Origin: Cylindrotheca closterium
Taxonomy: Eukaryota; Bacillariophyta; Bacillariophyceae; Bacillariales; Bacillariaceae
Length of the DNA: 64,000 bases
Direction: 5' to 3'
Assembly (NCBI GenBank): GCA_933822405.4
Contig: CAKOGP040002191.1
Span: 124,001-188,000 of the forward strand
The notes beneath the pieces are model-generated. The model had not been told where the DNA came from and ran no database searches. It saw only the letters and a program-made list of their open reading frames with translations. Position 1 is the stretch's first letter, and each line of letters starts with the position of its first letter. The translations under genes and the position numbers were made by a program. Positions 20,818 to 30,854 of this stretch are shown here, one piece after another.

Positions 20818-21948
20818 TCAGCCTTGGCGAGAGATCTCAACTCTATCGTGTTGGATATCATCGAAACACATTGCATAATAAGAGATGTCTTCAGCTCGTC
20901 CTTTTCCATTCGAGACAACAGGATATGCGTTGACGACGCAGGGAAGTGTCGTGACAGTCTCACTATCTTCTGCTGCTACCATCCGCATCAAACATCCAGC
21001 ATCATCTAACAGCGAAGCCAGGAAAGACTTTGCCCGAGAGAGTTGTGACAAAGAAGCCAGGAAAGGCTGTGCCCGACAGAGGTCGTGTGCTTTGTTCTCC
21101 AACTCATCAGAAACGAAGCAGTCAAAGAGCGAAACACCAATGAAATTGTTGTCATTCCGTCTCAGACGCAAGAAAGCGTCATTGGCAAAAATGATTCGAA
21201 ACGGGAATGATGTCATTGTCAAGAGTCTGCGAGAGATCGAGTGATATTTATGAGTTCACATTTTGAATCGAAACGACGGTTTGCATGAAGCAATGTATAC
21301 GCACGTGGGTTCTTTGACGAGATTGATGAGATGGCAAGGTGACCAAGACCCTGATTCATGGCCCCATCTTTTTATTGAAAAGGGCGAGAACATGAGATTG
21401 GGATACTGCTTTCGATAGTTCGCCACGTCGTTGTTCTGACTGCATTCCGCGCTTAGTGGGGTATTGGCGGGGCTGTCTTTGGCAACAATTCTTTCTCTTT
21501 GTTTGTGTGGTGTTCTCTCAACATCGGTCAAGTCGGAGTGCAGCGCTAGCCTTTGCCTCTTCCCTTTGCCGCGATGGTTCTCCTCTTCTAAACTTCCACT
21601 TCGATGGAAGTCTGGGGCTAGGTCGTTTAGCGCCTCGAAAATATTGTCCTGCAAGAGGAACTCTTTGTCTCTCTCAACATCGGTCAGGTCTAACGATTCC
21701 CTTTTCCTCTTCGCTTCGCCGCCACTTCGATGACAGTTTGGGGTTAGATCGTCCGGCCTCTCTAAACTATTGCGTTCCAAGAGAAACAGGTTATCCATCC
21801 AAGAAGAAGCGAAACCATCAGCTACAAAGTGGCTTTGACCAGGCCATTCTTGCCGCCTGCCACTTATTTCGTCTCCACCAATGCGGAGAGGAATCCTTCG
21901 TTCCCAGCCATCGCCATTGCCATTGCACTCGCTTTGCTGATTGAACAT
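20818..21948 (-). CDS. PL1: PAS-like-domain protein, paralogue 1
   Basis: Two exons, 21948-21305 and 21226-20818, with a 78-nt GT-AG intron; 350 residues. The start is the ATG conserved in PL1-PL3 (MFNQQ, MLNQQ, MIRQQ). An upstream in-frame ATG at 22056 would add 36 residues. Exon 1 encodes a polar, probably disordered region with a DLTDVER motif occurring twice, a SSWMDNLFLLE block and a conserved NLMFSPFSIKRWGH segment. Exon 2 encodes a domain starting TMTSFPFRIIFANDAFLRL and containing GVSLFDCF. That resembles a PAS fold (the N-A-F strand and the G-x-S-L-F-D turn), followed by a variable loop and CVVNAYPVVSNG. No enzyme or DNA-binding motif seen. It is the longest copy because the DLTDVER segment is duplicated. 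Confidence 0.75.
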
Positions 21949-22586
21949 GGTTCTATGGTGCTCTTCTATGCTATTGGACGTATCATGGAAATCCATGGGA
22001 TCAAGAGCAGAAGTCAATGAAGAACTTCCGACGACGCCCACTCTTATCCTGAACATAGTTTTCGGTCTGACGTATCAAAAACGTGGAAAAGAAAAACCGG
22101 ATGATAGCGTTCCTCTAAATAAAAATCGGGGCTGGCGCGTGCTTTTAGGATTTTCAGTGGGATCAATACTTGAAGGGAAAGGAGGACGAGACACATTTCA
22201 ACAACGTGTTCAACCGCTGGCGCTCTGATTCCTCTGACGTATGTTTGGAGCTAACAATATATAGCGTCGCTTTTCCACCCTATTCCAGTAAAACGCGATG
22301 TCAGTGATACAAACACAATCATCCCACAGGAGAAAACGAGTCAATTGATCTGGAAGCAAAAACACTCGATGGTCGATAGCTAGTAATTATTGGAGTAGTG
22401 ATAGACGATTGCGATGGTAACATTCGATAATTGTTCACTGATCCAGCATCCGTGTTCTTGTAGCTTTGTCTGGACAGTTTCCTGGCTGTTAGCTCGAGTG
22501 GATAAAATCTTGTTATAGTTAGAATCCACAAAGAATGCGTTGCATCGTCCGATTTGGGAATATAGTCATTCCTGTTCAGTATTTTC
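21949..22586. other. intergenic between PL1 and PL2
   Basis: Promoter region of PL1 with TGACGT at 22068-22073 (120 bp before the PL1 ATG) and another near 22235. No gene seen. Confidence 0.5.
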
Positions 22587-23514
22587 TTAGACATAGATTT
22601 TGAGTTGTTTAGCGTGGCGAAAGATCTCAACTTCGTCATGTTGGATATCACTAAAACACATTGCATAGTAGTAGGTGCCCTCAGCTCCTCCTATTCCATT
22701 TGAGACGACAGGGTATGCGTTGACAACACAGGGTATTGTCGAGACTACTTCGCTGCCTTCTGCTACAACCATCCGTATCGAACATCCAGCACCATCTAAC
22801 AGCAAAGATAAAAAAGACACTGCCCGACAGAGGTGTGCTTTCATCTCCAACTGATCAGAAACAAAACACTCAAAGAACGAAGCGCCAAGGACGTTTTCAT
22901 CCCTCCTCAGACGCAAGAAAGCGTCATTGGCAAAAATGATTCGAAACGGGAATGATGTCGTCGTCAAGAGTCTGTGGGAGAACGAGTAATATATGAGTTC
23001 ACAATTTGAATCGAAACGACGGTTTGCATGAAGCAATGTATACGCACGTGGGTTCTTTGATGAGATCGATCTGGTGGCAAGGTAAACATGAGGTTCCATC
23101 ATGGTCCCATCCTTTGATTGAAAGGGAAGAGAACATGAGATCGACATATTGCTTTCGAAAAAAAACGTGGTTGTCGCTGTGATCGTCTCTCAAAACATTT
23201 CTTGTTTCTCCGCTTTGATGACGTCTCCCAACATCGGTCAAGTCTAACGATTGCCTTTTACTCTTCGGCTCCTCATCTGAAGCTTGTTCAGTCGTACGAT
23301 TCCATTTGCCGCCGAACTCGGTGGCCAGATCATTCGGCCTCTCGAAAATGTTGCCTTCCAAGAGAAACAGACTATCCATCCAGGAATCACCATCGGCTAC
23401 AAAGTGACTTTGGCCAGGCCATTGCCTGGTACTATGCTCGTCTCCAATGTGGAGAGGAATCTTCCTTTCCCAGCGATCGCCATTGCCATTGCAGCCTCTT
23501 TGCTGATTCAACAT
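22587..23514 (-). CDS. PL2: PAS-like-domain protein, paralogue 2
   Basis: Two exons, 23514-23048 and 22971-22587, with a 76-nt intron; 283 residues. Layout as in PL1: a polar first exon with GDSWMDSLFLLEG, one LDLTDVG motif and NLMF-type block LMFSSLSIKGWDHDG, then the PAS-like domain beginning TTTSFPFRIIFANDAFLRL with GASFFECF and CVVNAYPVVSNGIG. The intron and about 50 bases of exon 2 are almost identical to PL1 although the first exons have diverged, which suggests recent gene conversion. An in-frame ATG at 23574 would add 20 residues. TGACGT lies 167 bp upstream of the chosen start. Confidence 0.75.
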
Positions 23515-24675
23515 ACCGGTAGTAGTTTTCCTGTGCTCTTTCTGCTGGAATTTGTAAATGGATTCATAGTCCATGGGACCATGATCAGAAGTCGGAGTAG
23601 AATTGAGCTCCTTTGATGAAGAATATCCGTACTCCGGTTACTCTTTGAAGTGTTAGATAAAGAGTGAAGAGTTTTGCCTGTGACGTACCGCAACTTGGGT
23701 AGGAAATCCGCGCATTTAGCTTTATGTGACTGATGCAATGACTCTGGTGACAGCGTTCCTCTATAATTAAAAAACGGGGCAGTTGTGTGCCATTGTTGCG
23801 ACCGTTTATTTACTTTTGAAAAGACGATCAGATGCACGATGTTCAACTGGACGGCTCTCCTATACGGTTCTCCAGATTCGCTTTTCTGCTGACGTGGGCA
23901 GGGAGCGCGTCGCTTGCATCGCTATTATGATACCGAGAAGAAATTCCACAATTTCAACTTGATGTTTCTGCGTGCTTGTATGGTAATCGCATGTGACCAC
24001 GAACCCTTTTAGCGGAGACGAGTCTCCCCGAATCTTTTGGGTTAGGAAGTTAGCATCTCACTTCCCCCTACTGTACCTACATCACGGTAGCAGTAGGTGC
24101 CGATAGTACTTTATGATCCGAATGCAGTACATACAAAGCTGCCCGGCCGGAAGCCTTAGCAATCCATCGAGACGCCTGGTGGGATGACAATTGGTGATCT
24201 CACATTTGACATGTATCATATCTTTCAAACTGTCTTTTTTCGGCCTCAGTTGGTAGTAATATGCTGAAAAGAAGCTTCTTAGAACATTCTGACGAAGGTA
24301 TTACTAGAAAGGCACTAGTAGACAGGTGTGACTGTAGCCGAAGAACCAAAACGTATCGACCTCATACCAGTCCTCACCGACAGCCGAGGTGAAAATGTTT
24401 CGACTATTCTGGGAGGTACACTAGATAGTAGTAGTCATTCTTGTTATAGTGTAATGTGATGATCTTCGATGATTCATTCATTCGATCGTTGGATAGAGTG
24501 CATGAAAGCTCTTTGTTCGCATCAAAGAATGCGTTGCATCAGCTTGGGTTTTTTTACAACTTGATGGTTCAGCTTTTCCGCCGCAGTGGACCGGTATCAA
24601 GCTGTTTGGTCGTAAAGGATGCAGCAGCTTTGCGATAGATTGGAGTACAAAACCTAAAGAATCTCAACTTGCTGC
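23515..24675. other. long intergenic region between PL2 and PL3
   Basis: TGACGT at 23681-23686 in the PL2 promoter and a second near 23886. No tRNA, ORF with coding character or transposon was recognised from 24000 to 24675. Confidence 0.45.
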
Positions 24676-25608
24676 TCATGTTTGGACATCATGGAAACGC
24701 ATAGCATAGTATCGGATGTCTTCAGATCCAATTCCATTTGAAACAACTGGATATGCGTTTACAACACAGGGTATCGTCATGAATGATGATGCACTGTCTT
24801 CCGCTGAAACTATCCGTATCGAGCATCCAGAACCTCTTAGGACCGAGCGTAGGAACGCCTTTGCCCTAGAGATTTGGGGTTTCATCACCATGTCATCAGA
24901 AACAAGACAGTCAAAGAGTGAAGAACCAAGGACGCTTTCATTCCTTCTCAGACGCAAGAAAGCGTCATTGGCGAAAATGATTCGAAACGGGAATGATGTC
25001 GTTGTCAAGAGTCTGTGAAAGACAAGGGGTGGTGAGTTCATGAATTGAATCGGAAGGAGTATAAGGATGCAGCGATATACGCACGTGGGTTCTTCGATGA
25101 GATGTAGCTGATGGCACGGAAAGCATGAGGTTCCATCATGGCCCCATCCTTTGATTGAAAAGGACGAGAACATGAGATTGACATATTGGGTTTGAAAAGC
25201 CAGTTTACCATCTGTTTTGTTTTCATCGGTGGTGGGAGGAGGATGGCGCCTGTCTGGAACAACAGCTCTTTCCTCACTATGATGTCCTCTCCCAACATCA
25301 GGCCCATCGGTCCAGTGTAGTGCTTCTCCTCGATGTTTCACCACATCGTAATCTGGGTATCTACTTGTATTATTATGTTTGACACCGAACTCTGTGATTA
25401 GATCGCTTGGCCCCTCAAGTGCAGTATTGCCCTCAACTGGGAACAGGTTGTCCATCCATGAATCATCATCGGCTATAAAATCGCTTCGGCTAGGCAATCG
25501 GATGTCATGGCCTGTCTGAATATTCTCGACGCTCTGAACAACATAGAGAGGAATCTTGTTCCTCCCTTCTTCGGTATCGCCATTACAATCTCTCTGCTGC
25601 CGGATCAT
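24676..25608 (-). CDS. PL3: PAS-like-domain protein, paralogue 3
   Basis: Two exons by homology, 25608-25085 and 25012-24676, giving 286 residues. The 72-nt intron contains no stop in frame and is a multiple of three, so an unspliced transcript would encode 310 residues. The first ATG of this frame is exactly the Met conserved in PL1 and PL2 (MIRQQRDCNG), which fixes the family start. The first exon holds DDSWMDNLFPVEG and LMFSSFSIKGWGHDG. The second holds the PAS-like domain (SFPFRIIFANDAFLRL, GSSLFDCL, CVVNAYPVVSNGIG). No TGACGT was found in its upstream region, unlike its paralogues. Confidence 0.75.
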   Translation of the reverse strand: MIRQQRDCNGDTEEGRNKIPLYVVQSVENIQTGHDIRLPSRSDFIADDDSWMDNLFPVEGNTALEGPSDLITEFGVKHNNTSRYPDYDVVKHRGEALHWTDGPDVGRGHHSEERAVVPDRRHPPPTTDENKTDGKLAFQTQYVNLMFSSFSIKGWGHDGTSCFPCHQLHLIEEPTCVYRCILILLPIQFMNSPPLVFHRLLTTTSFPFRIIFANDAFLRLRRNESVLGSSLFDCLVSDDMVMKPQISRAKAFLRSVLRGSGCSIRIVSAEDSASSFMTIPCVVNAYPVVSNGIGSEDIRYYAMRFHDVQT

Positions 25609-26441
25609 GGCTGGCTTTGTGCACTTTTCAGGTGTGGTATGAATGAGGATTATAGCTTTGAATGTTGGAAACGATTCTGCTGCACTGTATATTATCGTTC
25701 GAAGAACATCGAATGGTTTAGGAGGGTGAAGATATTTCACATGACCTGGTGCAAATATTATAATGTGGCCAGCTCAGCATGCACAGAAAAGATATCTGTG
25801 ATACTTAACTGACAGATAGGGTCAGTTGTGTGCTTTTTGTGACGGTGCTAAGTGACAATATTTAGGATCGTTTTTTGAGAAATTCTTTGGCTTCGCTCCC
25901 TGGCGTTGCCGCTTTTAACACACGGGCATGTCCCACACGGAAAGAAACTCCAAATCGCAACAATTGGGAGGTGTATGATGTAGTAGTATATATAGCATAC
26001 GGTAGATGTGCAATGTGCTCATCATTTCTTTCCAAACTAGCAAGTACCGGAAGTATGATATCGTATCTCGTACACAAGTGCTATAGTTTGTGCTAGGGTG
26101 ATAAAAGCGGCAGATGAGGATTGTAGACAGTTTTATGACTATGATGATAGCGAAAAGGAAAAAAAAAAGGTAGAAAAAAGTGACCCCTGAGTGAGTATAT
26201 TATATGTAAGAAGAGATCTATAGCGATATAGTCTCATGATAGCAATGATAAATGGTGTAGTGGATGTAGTCTTATAGCGGTGGCGGTTTGTCCTTTTCAA
26301 CATAGCATGTTTGTTGAAAAGGGAAGTTGCTTGGTTTTGGCTTGAGTCTTGCAAATCAAGGTCGAGGGATTTCTTCTCCTTCTGATAGCAAATGAAAATG
26401 AGCAGGATCGAGTGTGGAATTGCCTGTAGGAGGCCTTCCTC
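25609..26441. other. intergenic downstream of a hypothetical gene, upstream of PL3
   Basis: PL3 promoter side. An A-rich purine run lies at about 26154-26178. No gene recognised. Confidence 0.45.
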
Positions 26442-26840
26442 TTAATTCTTCGATATACTCGTTGAAGCTTTTTCTGACCTTCTCGGTTCGTCGTTCGATC
26501 CCTCTTGAGAAGAATCCTCTGACGAATCGTTGATGTTTTGGACTTCATGAGGAGGAGGAGGACGAGGAGGATTTTCAGAACGCCCACGAATCCTTGCTGT
26601 AGATGATCTATACTCTGACTGTAGAATATCACGAATATCCTGCGGATCAACCATTCGGTTCCGGTTGGATGGCAGCCGATGATAAAGGGAATTATTCTCA
26701 TTCTCCACAACGACGACAAGCGAGCGCCGCCTTGGAGCTGGCAATAATCTTGATGGCTGATCTCTTCGAGCGTCTTGATGATTCTGATCCACCAGCATAG
26801 GAAACTTGAGGTCTCCGTCGTTGTTGACAGGACGCCGCAT
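26442..26840 (-). CDS. hypothetical low-complexity protein
   Basis: 132 residues from the first ATG in frame (26840). The reading frame stays open a little further upstream without an ATG, so an extra 5' exon is possible. It is polar and charged, with a PRPPPP stretch and a Ser/Glu/Asp-rich tail (NDSSEDSSQEGSNDEP), and is probably disordered. A basic LPAPRRRSL segment could be a nuclear signal. No domain was recognised. It lies between PL3 and PL4 on the same strand, and its first exon loosely recalls the polar N-termini of that family without a clear shared motif. Confidence 0.35.
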   Translation of the reverse strand: MRRPVNNDGDLKFPMLVDQNHQDARRDQPSRLLPAPRRRSLVVVVENENNSLYHRLPSNRNRMVDPQDIRDILQSEYRSSTARIRGRSENPPRPPPPHEVQNINDSSEDSSQEGSNDEPRRSEKASTSISKN

Positions 26841-27331
26841 CTCTTCTGTCGAATGGGAGAGTTCACTGAGGTTGTGATACAAATACGATTGATGAATATT
26901 TTATGATGATGCGTCGTTTTTTTGTCCATTCTGTTCCGAAGCGACGTATTGACTTGTTTTAAGCCAATAAGAATGATGAAAAGATTACCCGGGACCATGA
27001 ATATTTTGTCTCAAAACCCTTACGTCATGCAATGCGCAAACGAGCGTGCGGTTCATTCGATGGTAGTGTATCTGGTATCTGCTGGTAGGCACGGTAAACA
27101 GACCACTTTTTAAAAAACAGCCAGTTAAAACTTATTGACCGGTGTTGTAGCCCCTTCATCATTGGAGAGTTCAGAGCCCACAAGTGATCGATGATAACGC
27201 ATTCTTCTCGCCTTCTCGCTCCAACGGGTGTTGTTAGACGTTACCCGTTGTTTAGACTACTATTGTTTGAGCAAGAGCCAACAAATAAATTACGAAGATT
27301 GATTATATTATTGATTGATAGAACCAAGCAC

Positions 27332-27339
27332 TGACGTCA
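27332..27339. promoter_or_regulatory. perfect CRE palindrome TGACGTCA
   Basis: About 490 bp upstream of the hypothetical gene ending at 26442. Second full palindrome in the window. Function unproven. Confidence 0.3.
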
Positions 27340-27763
27340 TTTGTCTGCTTGCGAACGCGATGATTCATTCATTCGATACAAACACCAAAAATTTTTAAAA
27401 AATCGTAACTTTGCTTTTCTATTCTAATACATACTCTTGTCCGTCCTAAATTCGAAGCCTACTACAGTCTCCAGTCTGAGTAGTTGATTGACCAGAACAT
27501 GCCTTCAAGAAGTAGAAGTTTCGTCGCTTTTCATAGGTGTTCCCATCGGACAAGAAGGCCCCGGGTTCGGCATTTCTTAGTAGTAGTACGAGTAGTAGTA
27601 CTTTCTGGATACCCTTATTGTTTTTAGTAGGCAGAAGTCGGCATTAGACAATCATCATTTGGAAACAGTAGAAGGTAATTTCCCATTGGAGTTGTGCTGT
27701 ATTTGATTCATCGCCAAAGGAATTCACATTTTCCCTAATTTCCATTGGAACGATTGCTTCAGA

Positions 27764-27791
27764 GATGATGATGATGATGATGATGATGATG
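27764..27791. repeat. GAT trinucleotide microsatellite
   Basis: About nine uninterrupted GAT/ATG units in the 3' flank of PL4. Confidence 0.85.
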
Positions 27792-27826
27792 CAAAACAGC
27801 AAGACTGCGGAGACGTGACTGACACT

Positions 27827-28796
27827 CTAGATTACCCCATCGAAATGAATCACATAGTAATGAAGTTTCTCGACTTGCTCTCCCATTGCGTACACATTTT
27901 CTGCTTTGATGGTACAGTCTTTCATCGTGGTGATGCGACCCGCCTGATGCTCCCTCAGGTGGATGGAACATGGGCGACCCCCGTCCAATAATAGTTTCAG
28001 AAAGGCGGGATAAAGAGAGAGTGACGGCTTCATAATTTCTTCGTTCGATTCAAAGCATTCGAATAGTGTTCTTCCAACCATGTCGTCGCCACCGGTTGTA
28101 TTCTGATACGCAAGATTGGAATACAAAACTCGAAATGGATAGGATGTCATTGTCAGAAGCCTAGAGTATAAAAGGATTGGAATGAATCGAATCCAATCGT
28201 GGATGTTGTGAGAACAGGAATTGAGCGATTTCATGAGCAAATGAAGCAACAGGAAATCCAGAGGCGTGGATGAATGCTTACATTGGGTGGTTGGTGGTTC
28301 GCAGCATTGAAATGGTAATTGGAATTGTAGTTGTGGATCGTCTAATATACATCATCATGAAGAGACTCTCCAGGAGCAAATCCTTGGCTTTTTCTTGAGC
28401 CGGTGATTTTATTCGGGCTTTGTCTCCTCCCATTCGATACTTCTCGTATTGCTGGCGTTGAGCTGAAGCCTTTTTCAGGCACCGTTTTCGTCCTCTGCCT
28501 CCTGCTTTCTTATTCTGAGGGGACGTTCGGAATTCAATAGTTTCAGGCAGTCTAGGTGGACGGTTCGGGCTGGCTATCGTTTCCACGCATTCATTACCCG
28601 CAGGTGTCTCTTCTCGCAGCACTGGCCATCGAGAAGATGATTCAGCGATTTGTGAAATGTGCTGTCCGGAACTAGTTTGATGCTGCGGGAAAGTGAAGAA
28701 ACTATCCTTCGATTCTTCCTCCAATATCGCATCTGCGGCAGCGCTTTCCTTCAGTGTCTCTCCTTCCCTCGCTTGGAAGTAGTTCCTGCTGCACAT
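27827..28796 (-). CDS. PL4: divergent PAS-like-domain protein
   Basis: Two exons, 28796-28282 and 28160-27827, with a 121-nt intron in the same phase and place as in PL1-PL3; 282 residues. The second exon begins LLTMTSYPFRVLYSNLAYQN and carries VGRTLFECF, clearly homologous to the PAS-like domain of the other copies (LLTMTSFPFRIIFANDAF, GVSLFDCF). The first exon is unrelated in detail: acidic, then a strongly basic segment (GGRGRKRCLKKASAQRQQ) that may be a nuclear localisation or nucleic-acid-binding region. The block just before the intron does not match the SIKGWGH block of the others. Two overlapping ACGTCA sites lie 110-124 bp upstream. It is probably the oldest member. Confidence 0.72.
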
Positions 28797-28866
28797 GATG
28801 ACTGTCAGTTGGTGTGCTGTTGACCTACACCAGCAGCAGAAGTGTTGAAGCTGCTATTGTAGAAGA

Positions 28867-29232
28867 TCACTTCAAATGATTTAGTATTATGTAGGGTAGA
28901 TTTTCTACGTCAGACGTCAGACAATAAAATACAGTAAAACGATTCGTGTTGCGTGACCTCGCCTCGTACTGATTGTACACAACTCTACGCAAAATGATGA
29001 AAAGTGCCTGCTGTTGTGTCGACGTCGCTTTGGGAACCTTTCGAACCAAAATGTGCTGGAGGTTTCTCCTTTTGGGCCTTTTCCAGCTCCGACGGAAGAA
29101 CATTCCAAAACCAACAGGACGTTCGGGATCAGCTACTGTACTGTACTGCAGCTCTATTATGGGATCATATGGGTCAGCTTGAGACATTCTTGTAGCCAAG
29201 CAAGCAACCACGGCAGCCCAATGAAAGAGCAT
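28867..29232 (-). CDS. possible small secreted or membrane protein
   Basis: 121 residues from an ATG at 29232. The first 18 residues are hydrophobic and end near Ala (CLATRMSQA), which could be a weak signal peptide. The rest is basic and aromatic with no recognisable domain. It overlaps the PL4 promoter elements at 28907-28919, which argues against it. Kept only as a candidate. Confidence 0.22.
   Translation of the reverse strand: MLFHWAAVVACLATRMSQADPYDPIIELQYSTVADPERPVGFGMFFRRSWKRPKRRNLQHILVRKVPKATSTQQQALFIILRRVVYNQYEARSRNTNRFTVFYCLTSDVENLPYIILNHLK
28907..28919 (-). promoter_or_regulatory. paired ACGTCA elements upstream of PL4
   Basis: ACGTCAGACGTCA: two copies of the hexamer seven bases apart, about 110-124 bp upstream of the PL4 ATG. 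Confidence 0.45.
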
Positions 29233-29538
29233 TTTGATGGATACAAATGTTTGACAAAAGGACTGCTAGTTTGGTTCCTTCACTTTGAATTCTTTTTTTT
29301 TTTTTAAAGTTGTACCATGGAAGCGGAATAGACAAAATATTTTATGGAGACAGAATGGAGAATATGGCAGAAAAATCCACGCCGTCTGGCATACCATACG
29401 TCAAGTCTCCCTTCACCCATCGTTTATTATTGTTGATGTCACGACACACATCATCTTCTTTCCTACCCGGTACTATAACAGGATCCACACATCTGAAGAA
29501 GAAAGTAACGAGCACAGTTATAAAATCCATCTCGCATC

Positions 29539-30159
29539 ATGATTGCCTTTCGATCATTACATGTCAATGCAAGCAGATTGTCCCTGCTCGCAAACAACAA
29601 CCGTCAGATCCTGCTGAATCATCATTCATTCTCCGCTAATAGTACTACTAGTAGTTGTGTATCCTATTTCTCGACCGAAACTGATGGTTTCTTGACGGGG
29701 ACCGTCAAATTCTTCATCCGCAAAAAGGCATACGGCTTTCTCATTCCAGATGATCCGGTAGAGGCTGGCTCGTCGGAAGTCTGGGTCCACAGAACCTCCA
29801 TTGACTCACCACATTCGAGCGACGAATATCCAACCCGGCCGTACCTGTACAAAGACGAGCGAGTCAAGTTCCGCGTCGAGTTTGACGAAGAGGGGCGCAC
29901 CCCAAAGGCCACGGAATTGACTTTTGAAAATGGAAAGGCTGTTCCATTATTCCGTAAGAATTACCACCAGTCTGCTATCAAGGGTGAACAACAAAGACTC
30001 GGTGAATTCCTGTTGGAGATTATGAAGGAAGAGGGACTCACTGACGCGGAACAACTAGAGAAGATCAAGACTGCTGTGGCTGCCACACAAGAAGCGATTA
30101 CTGCTGCAGAACGCAACCAAGAGTTGTATGGGCCTCCAAGTGACGATCAAGAAGCGTAA
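29539..30159 (+). CDS. cold-shock-domain protein, probably organellar
   Basis: Intronless, 206 residues. The first 45 residues are rich in Ser, Asn, Arg and Leu and lack acids until about residue 47, fitting a mitochondrial presequence (no ER signal is seen). A cold-shock (OB-fold) domain spans about residues 50-130. GTVKFFIRKKAYGFLIP holds the RNP1-type aromatic patch and EVWVHRTSI the RNP2 equivalent; both bind single-stranded RNA or DNA in this family. The C-terminal third is helical and charged. A role as RNA chaperone in the organelle is inference. The ATG at 29539 is the first in frame. Confidence 0.85.
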   Translation: MIAFRSLHVNASRLSLLANNNRQILLNHHSFSANSTTSSCVSYFSTETDGFLTGTVKFFIRKKAYGFLIPDDPVEAGSSEVWVHRTSIDSPHSSDEYPTRPYLYKDERVKFRVEFDEEGRTPKATELTFENGKAVPLFRKNYHQSAIKGEQQRLGEFLLEIMKEEGLTDAEQLEKIKTAVAATQEAITAAERNQELYGPPSDDQEA

Positions 30160-30854
30160 TTAGATACATTATGCATTAGGTTGTTTTACTTTTTTGAAAA
30201 AATCAGATTTGTGACTTTTTCGTTTTGGTGGACTGCTTCTTGCTATATTGTGGGTTTGTATATTAATATGATGTGTAAAACTATTGCCGGAGAATGGTAA
30301 TGCACCTTTCGGTGCTGGAAAGGCAATGTATCGGCTCCGGTCGTTATAATAAAGCTTACGCTTCTATATATACATAGTAGTAGCATGACGAATTGAATGG
30401 GTGCTATAGAAGGCTTCGTTTCCAATTCGATGCACTCCCCACAACGGCATAGCCTAATGTTTGGTCTAACTTCTAGAAACATATGAGAAGAAGACAGATT
30501 GAATCCTTTACTCAGCCTGAAGCTCGTGAGTTGGAACTTGTGCTTGGGGAATTATTTCCGAAAGGAACAGTGTCAACCAAAGTGAAGTCGTCGTCTACCG
30601 AACTGTGTGGAACATCATCGTAAAGAGAACAGCTCGATGAAAAGTGCCATGTCAGCCTTCGTGCCGTGCCGACTTGTCATCATCGTGAGAGTTCAAGATG
30701 TAGTACTAAACTAAACTACCGCGGTGTCTTTCGCCTTTCGTAACTCTTTTGCACGCGGAATAATCGTACATCAGTTGACTTCTCCAAGACCACCAAGTCG
30801 ACAATAAGCTCTCTCTATAGTATAGAACCACGACATTGAAAACGGAGTCATACA
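30160..30854. other. convergent intergenic region
   Basis: 3' flanks of the cold-shock gene and of the small charged protein. Nothing recognised. Confidence 0.45.

Larger units (their letters stand above)
26841..27826. other. intergenic with a perfect CRE site and a trinucleotide repeat
   Basis: TGACGTCA at 27332-27339, ACGTCA near 27023, and a GAT-type microsatellite at about 27764-27791 close to the PL4 3' end. No gene seen. Confidence 0.5.

Noticed and set aside
21456..21944. Plus-strand ORFs of 162 and 89 residues
   Set aside because: Antisense shadows of PL1 exon 1.
24240..24330. tRNA-like D-arm sequence (GCCTCAGTTGGTAGT)
   Set aside because: No matching acceptor stem, anticodon arm or T-loop could be found downstream.
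26297..26998. 233-residue minus-strand ORF
   Set aside because: Overlaps the hypothetical gene at 26442-26840 in another frame; it is Ile/Arg/Thr-rich with no ATG context or motif. The overlapped frame reads more like protein but is itself uncertain.
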